From NCBI GenBank assembly GCA_051294375.1, contig CM119267.1, positions 20,337,476 to 20,401,475 on the forward strand: 64,000 nt of DNA. The letters are read 5' to 3'. Positions within the stretch are counted from its first letter, which is position 1. Each line of letters begins with the position of its first letter. Source of the DNA: Paraspadella gotoi. Its lineage: Eukaryota > Chaetognatha. Positions 38,895-52,200 of the stretch are shown piece after piece. The notes beneath the pieces were generated by a model, which worked only from the letters and a program-made list of their open reading frames with translations, searched no databases and was not told the origin of the DNA. The translations under genes and the position numbers were made by a program.

Positions 38895-41800
38895 TCACTT
38901 TATAAGGTGAGGCTCGTTCTTGCGCGATCCTCCGCCAACTTGCACGGTGGCGCTCGTGGCGTGTTGCTGCTGACTGGCGATGGCGGCCGCAGCGCTCTTG
39001 GCTTCGGCGGCAAACTGGTAGACGATTAGTAGACAGTCACGGCACAGGTGGACGATCCGCTTGCAGCAGTTCAGCTCAGTTGCCCCGATAACCTCCGAAC
39101 TTTTGTTAAAAATTGTTTCCCACGAATTCTTTCCAGACCCTGAAGGAAAAGTCAAAAATAAAATATACTTCGACTTTTAATTAAATAATAAATACGTATA
39201 TTTCATCTATTAGACCTGAGAAGCAGTTCCACAATCCTTGACCATGACTCCAGAGAAGGCGATTAAATACCTAAAAATTAAAACATATGCGCGGCTCAAT
39301 GATAACAGATTGCTAAGCTCATTTTAGTCCTTTTTTACCCGATTGAATATTCGCGAAAGTTTGAGAGATTCAATGTCATTGGTGTGCCACGCCCTTTGTA
39401 AAACTGCGCGGACGTTCGAACGGACGATGTCAATCACCTGTTCCAAGGTTTAAGATCGCGTAGCAATATTTGATTTCGTTTCAATAACTGAATTTTAAAC
39501 GTGCTTTCCGCTCGATTCCTCGCTCCCACCTTCCTCCGTTTTATGGAATCGAGCTTGACCAGCCAGTAGGAGGCGATTCGGGGTTTGTGGAATTTCCAAT
39601 TTTCCTGCAGCTGATTGAGGATCCATTCGGCCTCGTCGTCCGTCTTCCCGGGAAACTTGATTCGCATCTCGTTGAGGAGGGCGAGCGTGCGGCGCGTCAA
39701 CTCCTCCTCCCGTTCCTTCATCGCCGCGGACATCGAGGCGTCGCCGGAGCCGCGGGCGCCTGGTAGAAGGTTCAAAGGAAGATGCGGTGAAAATTGGACG
39801 CAAAACCGTTTTACTCCACGACACCTTGGGAGAAGTCGCCCACCTGGTCCGCTGCTGACGGGTCGAAGGGAACCCCCCCCTTTCCTCGTTTGGCCGACGT
39901 TCGCGCCCGAAGATGGACGCGAGAAGGACGACGACTTACGACCCTGGATTCCGGCTTTCGCTAGACCCTCGTTCGAGTTCCACCTTTCGCCGAGACCCTC
40001 GCGTCTGCTAAAACATTATCGAACAGACCGTTTAACAATCCGACTGCCCACTTCTGTTCAAAAGGAGAAACCTGTAATGGTGCGCGGCGTTGGGTCGACC
40101 CGCCGCCAATTTTCCTACTTTAGTTTTTCCGTTCATTAGATTGTTACGGTTTATTCCAGAATTTTGCACCAATTTTCTGTGGAATTACGGATTGGGAAAA
40201 AGAAATAAACTTTTATTTCGTTGAGAATTAACGGGATATAAAAATAGTGATCAACCTCGAAATGTGTTCCATAGAATCATCAGACGAGTCGGTGGACCCA
40301 TTGTCATCCTCGATTTCTTCGTCGTATTCGTCGATGCCTCTGAAAAGATTCATGGCATTTTAGTTTTTAACAAATAAAAGTCATAACGAGTGATTAATTT
40401 CACGGATTTCCTGCGACTCACATTTTGCTGGACGGCATGGACGACAAAGGCTTGGGTCCGTGATTGAAATATCGAGTACCATAACCACCACTCCCGCCAC
40501 CACCCTGACTACCACGGGCGAATGAAGAGGATTGTGTGGAAGCAGAAAGGCCCGAACTACCTGAACCAACACCTGCGTAAAATATAAAAAAAAGGTTAAA
40601 AGTAGCCACGACCTTTTTTGGTATTCTTCGTCAATGTCTTCCGGTAGTAACTTTAATATCTGGCTCTCTAATTAATGCGTCCAACAAAATTAATCAATAA
40701 ATCTCTGAAGTACTTGGAAAATCCTTACCTACGACACCGAGTCCGGCGGCGGAGTTGGATTTGGCGCACGTCTCGTCAGCTTCGCACTCGGCGAGCATGT
40801 CGAGGATGTCCTCCTCGCGAAGATGCTTGTAGGTCCACTGGATCTCGCGCTGCATGGAAGTCGCCCGGCCGGACATGAAGACCTAGTTCGGAAGTAAGAA
40901 AATTATAGACCAAGTCCTAAATAAACTGGGGCATTGCGGTGACTCAAAAATAAGAATTTAGAGAAAAATTCGAGACGTGTTTTTTGTGAGAAGAGAAAAC
41001 ATATATTAACGAAAAACAGAGTAAAAATCAAAAAGGTAAAAATAACAACAACAACAAATACGTATTTACATTGGCTGGAAAAGGTCAGCCATAACAAGGT
41101 CATTCTGTTTGGATATGAACGGTCATTCTTACTGACCACTACGAGTCACAAAGTACAAAGACTTCGTCGTCGTCTTCGTTATTATATTCGTCGTCGTCGT
41201 CGTCGTCTTTGTTCGAATCATTTGAGTTCCCAAAGCATTCACAAACATGCCGAAACCTGCAACGAGTCGACGAGGAGATTGATGTACTTTTCGAGCTTAA
41301 ACTTGTCGTCGGGCGGGAAGATGCGTCGGAATCTGCCGCAGTTGCGATTCTCAAAGTCCTCGCGCGCCGCGTCGCGCCGCACCTTCGCCAGCAACTCGCG
41401 CAGCTCTTCCTTTTTCTTCTCCATGATTAGGCGTTTCCGGTCGGACTCGGATATGTCGCCTGGCGAACATGAAGGTTACTCTACAAAATTCAAAAAACAA
41501 AAACAAAGAACAAAAACCCACCTTCCGGACGTTTATGGGGTTGCAACAATCTTTTCTGTGCCGCTGCCTTTTGAGCCGCCATGTTTTTTCTTTTATCCGA
41601 AGCTCGAATGTTCAATAATCTGTCGAAAGAAAAAAAAAATTTTCCGGATAACTCTTGCCTCACAGTCGATATAAAAAAAAGGTGCAAGATAAACCTGAGC
41701 GCGTCCAGAAGCATATCTGATTTGATTTCTTTGTCGATCTTCTCGTCAGTGTTGAAGGAGGGCGATCTGTTGACCTCCAGCAGCCATGGCCTCAGCTTTT

Positions 41801-43723
41801 CGTCGAGAAGAACGTCGAAACCGAGTACCTCGAAGCTGACCGACTCGCCGCCTATAGAAATCAAAGGTCATGACTTAAGAGGCAAATACTCAGGGACAAT
41901 TAGGGAAGTTCTTCCTTAACACTAACCCGGAGTGTGGCCTGGGCGGCACATCCGGTAGGCGTGGAGAACGTGCGGTTCGGCCAACACCATCGTCTTGATG
42001 ATCATATCCGTTATTGCGCGCCATAATTGCGTCGTATCGTGATCATTCTCGCGTAGATACTAATCAATGAAATAAGATAAATAGCAAACAAACAATAAGG
42101 TATAATACGAAATGAACAAACGAACTAATTAAAGAATGATAACGACGCAAAAATCATTCACCTGGTTCAGGTATTTAATGGATCGTTTGCTTCCGCTCTC
42201 GTTACTTTCATGCTTCTCATAATTTTCACTAAAAATTAAAACAAAAATTTTATTCGGTTATTATAGCCTATTATTATGATATAAATCGAAACAAAGCTCA
42301 CCTGTGCTTGTTTATAGAGTAGTTAGTCAAATGCATGTATAATTGTTCGATGTTACCGTCCTAAAAATCAAATATAAAAGAACCCAATCATTCTTAAGCG
42401 TCAAAATACTCGATATAACACGAGAGAATAATACCAAGAGGCGGAGCTCAAGTGACAACTGCAACTACCTGAGGAGGGGCGTAGGGTTCGGTGCTGAGTC
42501 GGACGAGCCCGTCGTTGTAGAGGAAGACCCTGAGAGGATCGCAGGAAGTAACGAGGACGTAGATGCGGAGATCGAATTTGAAACCGTCGATGAGGAAGGG
42601 CTTATCGCAATACTCCTGCACGATCACGTGGTCATTCTGGGGGACCTTCGAACAAGGGAAAATTATGGCGAAGTGAATGGGGAGACATGGGTTTTTATAT
42701 TTTCTTTTTTTTTTGGGGGGGGGGTTTGTGATATCATTTTTTTTTCTTTTTTTTTTTTGGTTCGATTTCTCGCTCACTGCACTACCTTCTCCGGGGAACG
42801 ATACAGATGGATCCCGTTGCCCATGGCTCCATTGGCAGGTTTAACGATGAAGGTTTTGTGCTTTTTCTTTTTCTTCATCTCGGTCGCGTTGTTCACGAAC
42901 GCCGAATATTCTGCAAAACGGAAAACCAGAATAAGTTTTTTTTTTATCTTGATTTGATTCGAAGTGAAATCTCACCCGATGGAAATATCCACGTTTTAGG
43001 GACGAAACTGTACTCTTCGGCTCGGACCTTGGCCATTTTAGCCATGTTTCTCGCCAGACAGTCTTTCCTGAAGTATTAGCATTAAATTTTGGTCTCCGGC
43101 TGTAAAATAAAACGAACTACAAAAAGAGATTCGGAACCTGCATATCTCCCCCATCCCCGGAAAATGATTGATTCGTTGATAGGGTTTGAGTTCGGCGATG
43201 CGTTCGCTGCTAACGTAGCTATCGTTCCACTGAAGGTAGCAGTTGGGATCGTCCTCTTTGGAGACGATGAATCCCAACTCGAGGGCGCACCTCCTGACCA
43301 CGTCATAGCGGGACCCGAACAGATTCGCCGTCACCTGCGTAAAAAACAAAAATGACTTGTTTTTTTTTTCACGTTTGTTTATAATAATTAATAATAATTT
43401 TAAGTTTTTTAGTCAAACGGAAGTCAAACCGGCGGATGTTTCTTCCTCCTCTTTTTCTTGGCTTCTTTGCTTTTTTCTCCTCCGGGTTCGACGCCGGTCG
43501 TGAGAACGACTGACCCCGACAGCGTCACCCCGGCCCGCGTCACCATCGTTCCGGGGCCGGCGCCGCCGCTACTGCTGCTGCACGACGTCGAAGAGGACGA
43601 CTGAAGGAAGTCAGGAAAGGTTAGTTTTGTAGAGGCGAGATCATCGGAAATCAACAATTGTGAGCCAACCTGAGCTGGTTCCATGGCCTCCGTCGCTCGG
43701 GCTGCTCTCTCGTGGTAGTACAT
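38895..43723 (-). CDS. TTLL7: Tubulin polyglutamylase of the TTLL7 type
   Basis: Twenty exons run from 43670-43723 and 43600-43430 down to 38895-39139, totalling 2715 nt or 904 residues (human about 887). TTLL enzymes ligate glutamate chains onto tubulin tails using ATP; TTLL7 prefers beta-tubulin. The tubulin-tyrosine-ligase core spans about residues 75-450: INHFPGMGEICRKDCLARN, FIVKPANGAMGNGIHLY (ATP-grasp), FLIDGFKFDLRIYVLVTSCD, HLTNYSINKH and FDVLLDEKLRPWLLEVNRSP. Family-specific C-terminal blocks follow: the basic microtubule-binding helices (LLNIRASDKRKNMAAQKAA), REDFENRNCGRFRRIFPPDD, EEDILDMLAECE, KFPGKTDDEAEWIL and FNRLLWSHGQGLWNCF. The N terminus (about 75 residues) is Ser-rich with a KKKRRKK cluster. 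The first intron is in frame, so a slightly longer N terminus is possible. Confidence 0.95.
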
Positions 43724-46185
43724 GCTTCTCCTTACTCACGATGCGTCGTCGTCAAACAGAGGTGGCGTCATCGCGGAGAGGCCAATCGTGAATGAAAAAG
43801 GCGCGGAGTCGTCGACGTCCTCTGCCGGATCGGAATTCGATTCTCGTCGTCGTCGTTGTCGGAAAAGAAGAAAGCAAATTTGTGCGAAGGTCAAAGGCTT
43901 TCTCTCCTTCTTCTACTTTTTCGGTTTCAGCGCAGTGTTCACTGTTCAGTGGTCGTCGTCGATATTTAGTTTCATAACATGACGTCCTCGTCCTCCTAAC
44001 GATTCTTCTTTTATCCACCGCAATGACTCGATTTTAAATTAAACATACGAATTACAAAAGCGTCAATCTTCTTCATTTCGTTTCAGTCGTTTCCTTAGGG
44101 CGTCGGCCATTATAGGCTCGAATTAAATGTTCATGTATTAGTAGGTTTGTTGCTTGCTTTATTTCTAGACAAGTTTTCTACATTTCTGTGGGAGCAAAGG
44201 GGAAAAATGGGTAAGGTAAAGACGGGGAAAGAGGGGGGAAGGTAGGGAGAGGGTTCATTGTAACATTTTAACATCCATCAAAAAAAAGGCAGCTCGACAA
44301 TTGACATTAAAGGCGTGAGATATCTTTTAAGCTGAAATAAAACTTCCGCGTGAACTTTTGTAACAACGTGCATTTCCTTTCTATAAATTTACTTGTATTA
44401 ATGATATTGCGGTAACTATGCATTTCATTCAAATGTTCTTCCAATATGGAAGATTTAATATATTCATATACTAATATATTTATATTCCACGGATTTACGA
44501 AACCAAACCTTATCGATTTCAAATTTTAGATTAACGAATGCATAAGTTGAAAGGCAATCGACGTCCCGTTAAGCAGAAGCGCGACATGGGATTTCGAGTC
44601 GCCTGGCTACATCACCATCGCTAACAGAGATAAGAGTACATAGCCAGTACTTAAGAAAACCCTCCCACCCCAGAGTATTATTACCATGCAATTGAATCTG
44701 AACAGACTCAATAATATTGAACTCATAAGGCAGAAAATGCAGCCTCTTTTTTTATGTTTCCATATCACTATCAACACAGAAAATATCACTTTTTGGCTAT
44801 TTGACACAATTAGTTAAGAAGGGTAATGGGGAACAAATGGAAATAATCGGAAAAATTTCAAACACGATTTTCTAAAAATCATTTTAAGTAAATTTAACCA
44901 TCTCTCAATAATTGCTGGCTCCAATAAAAATAACGCACCGAAACAAATGGCAAAGTAACGAAAAAAATATTGTAAAACGAAATAAAAACAAGAACGGTAA
45001 TTCAAATGACTGCCTTATCACGTGTATTTCTCGTGACATGACATGACTACATGACTACAATAACTTTCTTAGCCCGTGTATTTCTGGCACGCACTGCATC
45101 GGAATTTGGTTTTTTATTCTTTATAGTTTTAGGATTTTCTGAAGGTGGCGCTAGCAGTCCTTTAGAATTTATGTTTTTCCCCGTCTTAACAAATGAGCAT
45201 TTTTAACATAAGTGGGACAGAAGGATGGACAGACATAACGACCGACCGACCGACAAGTGACTTATAGAGTTGCTCCGCGAGTACTCGCGATGCAACTAAA
45301 AATCAAAATAATTTTTCCTAAAACCTGACCGCTTACCGGGCATATATGGCGAAACCCAGGCGACTTCACCTTACAAACAATGAAGAATATACAGGTTTTG
45401 ATTTGTTTAAACATTAATGTAAAATGACTACTTAAAAATATAAGGTTTAATCTATCCGTTTTTAGTTTTGCGTAAAAATTAAAATCAGATATTTTATTCA
45501 ACAAAAACATGTTGATATGTCAAAGTAACAAAGTCATAAAATAATGATAAGCCATAAAAAAGTATCGTAATTTCAATAATAAGCCTTGGTTTCGCTACGA
45601 GTCAGCAGGGTGTTAACCAAATACAACGTTTCTACATCAAATTGAAAATTCTAAATAAAACCCTAAGGTCCTTGTCATACTTGAGTTTTATCTCATAACT
45701 TTCAAATTACAGTTTAATAAAAAATATGGAATTTTAAAATGAATATGTCTAATTCTCCGAACGATATAAATTCAAATTAAACCTAATGCAAAAAGTAAGC
45801 TTAACAACAGCATTCCCAAATAATATAAAACGATCTCCCGAAACAATCGAATTTAACTTTGATGGGGAGAGAAGCGGGTATGGAGAAAACCGATAAAGAC
45901 GCCGCCGCCGCCGACGCAAAAAATAAAGTTGGTTTTAACTGTCGCGGGCCGCGCCTTCCCCCCATTTTCGGTGGAACGCGCGATTGGACGAGGGTTTCTA
46001 CAAGGTCGAAGATCTTCTCTCTTCCGGTCCGATTCGGTCGTCGGGTTGAGATCAAAATCTTCCTAGTCTTATTCCCGAGGAATCGACCCGCCCCATCGCT
46101 TTTTTCAATGCCCCCACAACCCTCCCATCCCCGGTCTCGGCCCATGCCGCACAAGTTTTTTTTTTTCCATTTTCCCACCTCCGGC
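43724..46185. other. Intergenic region, no gene seen
   Basis: The GC-rich first 250 bp is likely the TTLL7 promoter side. The remainder is AT-rich. A tract at about 45220-45300 carries GACC units followed by GAGTTGCTCCGCGAGTACTC, which contains the palindrome GAGTACTC and may be part of a dispersed repeat. Confidence 0.5.
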
Positions 46186-47592
46186 TCAACTGAGGTTCTG
46201 CGACTTCCTCATCCAATCAACGAACTCGTCGAGAAGGACCGGCCACGCCCCGTCCTCGTCGTAGTTGCTAAGAGAAGGTTCGATCTGTCGGCTGAACTCC
46301 TAATGAGAGAAAAAGAAGAAAGATGTTTATCCTCGATCGAAAAACCGGAAACAAAAAGATTTTTTTCAGTGGTGGGAAAAAAAAAATTTAGAATGACTCA
46401 TCTGATTGACTAAATTGGCTCTACACGCTCTCTCTCTACTCGCTTCATTCAATCCAATCACCCGACTCACTTCACTCAATATCTTTCTCACCAATATGTT
46501 GAACCACTGATCCTTGTTGATACAGCGATACTTGGTGCGGTCAAGGAACTGATTGAAGTGAGGAAAGAGAGGCCAGTGTTTCCCCAGCAGGAGGGTGAGG
46601 AGAGCGCGAGCAGTTTCCAGATCGATGCTCCGTTGATCAGGGTCGCGGGCGAAGTCGAACGAGTACCGGTAAATGCTTAATAATTAACGAAAAAAAGTTA
46701 CAACTATAATAATCACAAACCAGAAACCATGTTATCGCGGTTAGCCTAACCCCTTTCTCGGCTGTACTTTCGTTCATCACAACCCAATCAGTCACTTCTA
46801 CCAAGTGCCTCACACAAAGAGCGACCCACACAAATCGAACCTCTTGAAAGTGACGGGGTCGTCCAAGAGACTCCGGAGCGAGTCGAGCTTGGCGACGAGC
46901 ATGGTAACCGAGTCGCACTGAAGCCCCGTCATGCCCTTGAGCCACTCGGCGAGGGTGAAGAATCCCATGTTCTTGGCTTCGAGCCGCCAGGCGATGGCCA
47001 GCATGACGACGTTCTCGGGTTCGACGCCGATGTCTTCACAGAATTTCTCCATCCCAACGGGGCCTAAGATCTTGGAGAAAATAAAAATGGGGGAGGAAGT
47101 TTCATCAGTCTCACTCTTTTCATAGTTTGTTTTTTGAAATTCTGGTATGCACTTGAGATTCGGGGTCGGCGTATTCGTAAAACCAAGAGACGCAAGTTTT
47201 GCTGGAGAAAAGGAGCTGAGGAATGACGGGGTCGTTTTGACGGTGATGATGTTGATGGTGATGTTGCGATGAGGAGGACGCTGATTGGCTGGCGGTGCTT
47301 CTCGACGAATGGCCACGACTTTTCTTTGGGACTAGATGCGAGGAATTCTCCAGACCTGGAATAAAGGGTTGGGAGAAGAGGAGAGTGGGCGGGCGCATTT
47401 AATGGCGATGGGTGGGATAGCATAAAGCTTCCCAAAGCCCCTTTATGTAGCCTGAATAACTAGGGAAGGGAACGATATAAGACGTGTGGAAATCGGTCAT
47501 TAGGTAAAGATTCTGACGAAAGGAAACACTCCCTCACCCGTAGATGAGGGTCCCGTGGAGTGAGAAGAGTCGCGCTTCCGTTTTGGAGGCAT
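46186..47592 (-). CDS. DCUN1D4/5: DCN1-like neddylation co-E3, DCUN1D4/5 type
   Basis: Five exons, 47538-47592, 47153-47355, 46841-47070, 46492-46675 and 46186-46299, total 786 nt, or 261 residues. The protein helps load NEDD8 onto cullins by binding cullin and the acetylated N terminus of the E2. The N terminus starts [10 protein letters not shown], a nuclear-signal-type sequence as in DCUN1D4/5, followed by a His/Gln/Ser-rich stretch ([10 protein letters not shown]). The potentiating-neddylation domain follows: [89 protein letters not shown] and the terminal cullin-contact [16 protein letters not shown]. Confidence 0.95.
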
Positions 47593-49252
47593 TCTCCCGG
47601 CACAATGGATTCTTCGTCTCCCGGCACAACGGATTTCACCGTATTTTTCAATTTTTCAGTTTTTCAGCCGGGAGGGTCGCGTTGGGGGGCCGTTACACCA
47701 ATTATTGCTCCTATTCCTCGGTCACGTCCGGCCACTCGGAGCAGTTCCCATTCGTGGAGGTAAATTTTTAAACTTCTCTAAACGAGAAAACAATAAATAC
47801 GCAAGTAACTTAACCGTTAACGATAGCAAAAAAATAAATCGGAAAATCTTGATGAAATGAATATAATGAATTAGTGATCACCCTTTAGCACCAAATCATG
47901 ACAAAGCAGGAAGCATAGATTTCGCTTTACATCTTTAGAAGTGGGCTCAGATCTAGATTTCAAACAGAGAAAAGCAAATTTTAGACACCAAAAATAATAA
48001 TAGGACATCCTCAGAAAATTGCTGTCAAATACAGTTTTTTTTCCTGATGCAACAAAAACAAATGCCTTTGTCTGTTTCAGTATTCACTGAAATCTCGAGA
48101 TAATAAATTACTTTTTATCATGCTTTCAATACTCTAAATTATAAAAGTTACGCTTTGCCTTCGAACTAACCTTTAAAAAAACTTTAAAAAAGGGTTTAAA
48201 ATTTTTTTTCCTAATGAATAAAGAAATATCATTAAATTTCCCCAGCACACCAAGGAAACAGCCTGTTCGTGATTGGTAGAGCCTTTTATCTCCAAAGGTT
48301 TATATTAACATAAATGACAAATCATCACTTCTTCAGATCGTTAAGAAACTGGCATTTCGATTACATTCTGTGAGAATGAGACAGTATTAGCGTAATAAAA
48401 GAGTTTATAACGTACCGCAGAGGTAGAACATATAAATTCTGAGGGGAAGATTCCATGGAAGTTGGGAGAACCAAAAAACTCTGGATGATCAAGCTGTTCT
48501 TTTGTCTACAGCTTGTTGCTATGCAAAAGCTGTCCAGATGCAAAACCTTTTTCTTCATTTCTCCCCTGGATTAACATTTCTCAAACTTATGCATTAAACA
48601 AGAGATTCTAAAATACTTTTTCTTTGCATTTTTTCAATAATATTATCAATTGTGGTAGAGGACGTGAATTAATTCATTTCATTAATACTTATAAATATTC
48701 GAAATGTGCACAAGCTAGCTAAAATAAAGGACCGTTAATTGCAGCTAGGCAACACTTCTAAAAATCTTTTTCAATATTAAAAAATATTAAGAATCAGGAA
48801 ACATTTAATTAAAAAAAATAATCTTGCAATTCGACGAGAAATTTAACGAAAAATATAAAAGGAGCAATTCGAGTTCGACCAATTGAACAGGGAATTGGGG
48901 AGAAAAATGGGTAGGGGAAGGGGGGAGGGTGTCTGGGCCTCGAGGGACAACAAGAGATTCATGTTTCAAAATATTCTCTCTCTCTCTCTCTCGTCCGGGT
49001 TTCTCCAAGATCCCAGAGGCTTTCGCCTCTTCAGCACCGTAACCCGACTTCCAAACTAGACCTCAAATTGCCCTATAGCAAATCCCTGTGCAATCATAAC
49101 CATCATCATCATCCATCCATCCATCATCATCATCATCATGCATGTTCTTTGTTCAACGGTGGAGTAAAACGAATTTAACATCCATCCCTACTCTTCCCTT
49201 TTCGTGCCTCAAAACTCCAACCGAAAACTAATCCAAACTCTTGACTTTTTCG
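47593..49252. other. Intergenic region
   Basis: A two-copy tandem repeat of about 24 bp (TCTCCCGGCACAAYGGATT) lies at 47592-47632, just upstream of the DCUN1D4/5 start. A CAT microsatellite lies at 49098-49143 and a short CT run near 48975. No gene. Confidence 0.5.
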
Positions 49253-52200
49253 TCATTTGGATTCGGGCTTGACGGCGATCCCGGCCTTGTTGTCGTCGTC
49301 GTTGTTGTCGTCGTCCTTAATGTAGAGCTTTGCGAAGTTGCCGTACTCCCTGCGGCCGAGGAACTCTTGATGACGTGAGGAAGAGGCGGAGGAGAGTTTG
49401 TTGTTCCAAAGGGAAAGAAGAGAAGAGGACGAACCGCCTGCGAGGATTTTGATTTTTTATTAGACACATTTAATATTCTTAAATTCGCCCCCAGTTATTT
49501 CGAATCAAGATTTATCGGAATCGTAAACATTTCAAACGAGAGACCTATCGGTGAGTTGGATGAGGCCTTAATGCCTTTCAATATCGGAGCCGGAGAGGGA
49601 CCGCGACTGCCTCCTAAAAGCGAAAACAAGATGTTTAATCGAATGGATTCTGCGTAATGAATCCAACGCCAACTCCCATTCCACCTGCAAGAGCGGGCGG
49701 CGTCATCGATCCACCGCGCGAGGAGACGCCGCTGGCCATAAAGCGCGCTTTTTTCGTCTCCGGCGCCGCTGGATGAGGAGAGGGAGATTTGGGCCGGTCG
49801 AAGGGCGACTTCACTGCTGAACCAGAGTATATGTAGGGGAGAAAAATGATGGGATTAGAGTTTTCATTCGGTGAAAAGAAAAAGTAGGAGTATTACGTAT
49901 TATCCTTTTTACCGGAAGAGTCGGCGTTGAAGAGACGCTTGAGCCGTTCGGTGCTACCGTTAGAGAAATCTGACTCCTGCTTTAACATGTCCATGTCGTT
50001 TAACAGAGCGCTCGGCATTTTGCTACGGAAAAGAAGACTGGGGTTTGTGAACGTCTTGCGGCATCGTTTTCCAAGCCACAACAGCAACAAAACTATTAAA
50101 AACCTGAAATTGAAGCCTTGAAGATCGGCTTCGGTCAAAGTGCCGTACGACGGTTTTTTGCACTTCAAGAGACATTCCAAGATTTTTCTGTGCTCCGGCG
50201 AAGAGTCAGCGTAGCACCGCACCAGTTTTTCCAGCTCGATCCAAAGTTGACGAAACTGTTCATCTTTCTTTGTGTGTCCCTTAGATCCGGCCTTGCCGGT
50301 CCCTACAAAGAAATAGATAAATTGCAGTATAATTAACAATCGCCAGATTGTTTTTTTTTTGTCTTCTTTTTAAAATATTCCCCTACCCATAGGCACGACT
50401 CCGCCTGGAATTGGTAAAGTGTTATTCTTGGTCTCCATTTCGACGAGATTGTAGACGGCCTTTTGACACTCGAGCACCTCGTCGTGGGTCAGAGATTCCT
50501 TCAGCACGAGCGCGGGGAGAGGATCCACGAAACTTATCAGGTTCGAGTGAAACACCATCGTTTCGGAGATCACCAGTGGCCAGTACCTGATAGGTAAGAA
50601 AAGGGGGTGAAGCAAGATACGATATTGATCTTGGTAAGTGTTTTGCTACCTGGTGTTCCTCTCCATTAAACTCCGCGCCCGCAAATTGGGTCCGCCGATT
50701 TGAGGGTCGATTCCTAAAAATTGAGGTACATGTGTGAATCGACAACATCTCTACTTTAGATTTACTTACCCGGCTTGTCTTTGAGAAGGGCGCTGCCCCC
50801 GGGCGCGAGGAGTTGGGTCTTCATCAACTGACAAAAGTCAGGGATTCGATAGTCAGTTATCCGACCACCCGGTCCTGATAAGTCATAGAAAACAAGGATT
50901 CACTCGGAACTCATAGCAAAATTTAGCCTAAATTCTTACTCACCCTCGCTGATGGAGGGAGCATCCTCGAGGATTGATCTCTTGGAGGAAAGGAGATGGA
51001 TGAAGACTTCTCCCCCGTGTGACGACAGCATGTGAGACAACACTTTGGCACCGCTCTTCTTTGGCTGCTCCAGCATCACGGATCGACCGCTGCGGGTTAT
51101 AATGTATAAATAACATAAAAAAATTAATAACAAGAAACGATTAAAATAATATGCTCATTGATCTCACCTCAGAAGAAAGTTGGTGAGGCAAGACGAGGGT
51201 CTAGAGTTAACGTCGACGGGAGAAATCGGCCAGGCACCGACGCAGTGGTGAAGTTCCGCGATGTTACTGCGAGGGGTGCACCACTTAAGCACGATCGTTT
51301 CACCGCCCGTCGAGTCCTTCGCAGAATGAAACAGCAAGTCCGTCGTACTATACCGTCAAAAACGCCATCTTTAATTCAAAAAGAAAGGCGCTTCCCTTAC
51401 CTTGGCTATGCTGGCGGCGTCCGACCGAATGAGATGCTGGTGGGCGTCCATCGGGTGCAGCAGTTCCACGTCGTAATTGGCTGAAGTGGCGGCGTTCTGC
51501 TCTTCCTTCATCGGGATTCCGGTGACGGTGGTGCAGGCGAGGCTGTGGTGCCGCTTAAGATGGGGGGGTAAGGCTTGAGAACCGATGGCGGATCAGAAGA
51601 GGCGGGAGGAAGCTAATAAAACCAACCTGTGCCAAGTGAACCAAGGAGTGAGCCAATTGAGGTCCGCTGCGACAAGGGATCAATTCGGTCGCCAAGGAAC
51701 ATCCTGTCAACACCATGAACATACCCTCAAAGTACTTAAACAAGACGGAACCGTCCCCATCTCCCGACCCACCTGTAAGAGAGATGGGATCGTCGTTGAT
51801 GTTTCGCGCGCGAATCTTCGGCTCCTCATCAATCGGCGTCACGTGGAAAAGAGAAAACTCGCAGGTTTGAATCGGGAGAAGATTCTCCGCCGCTGCCGAC
51901 TTGTTGTGATTGGAGATGGTGTCGCTGAGAGAGAAAGAGTTTCGCTTTTAGCTTTTAAAATCTTTAGGTGATCAAGTCAATCGAAATTCGACTAACCTGA
52001 GACAAACGTTCAACATCTTAGCCTGGGCATCGTTTTTTAGGTATGTCATGAAAACAATGCGTCCCCTGGGAATTTGAAAAGAGGATTCATTGTATGGTTG
52101 AATGGTTGAATAGATCCAAGCATAACTCCTCATTAACGCCCAGTGTTTTTACCGATTGGGCAAATCTCCTACGGTTGGAATCCGAGACGAGGCGCCAGTT

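Noticed and set aside
42759-42780. tRNA B-box-like GGTTCGATTTC
   Set aside because: It follows a T run inside a TTLL7 intron. No A box or cloverleaf is present.
43722-43982. Plus-strand frame starting beside the TTLL7 start
   Set aside because: GC-rich promoter-type sequence with short frames on both strands. No downstream exons found.
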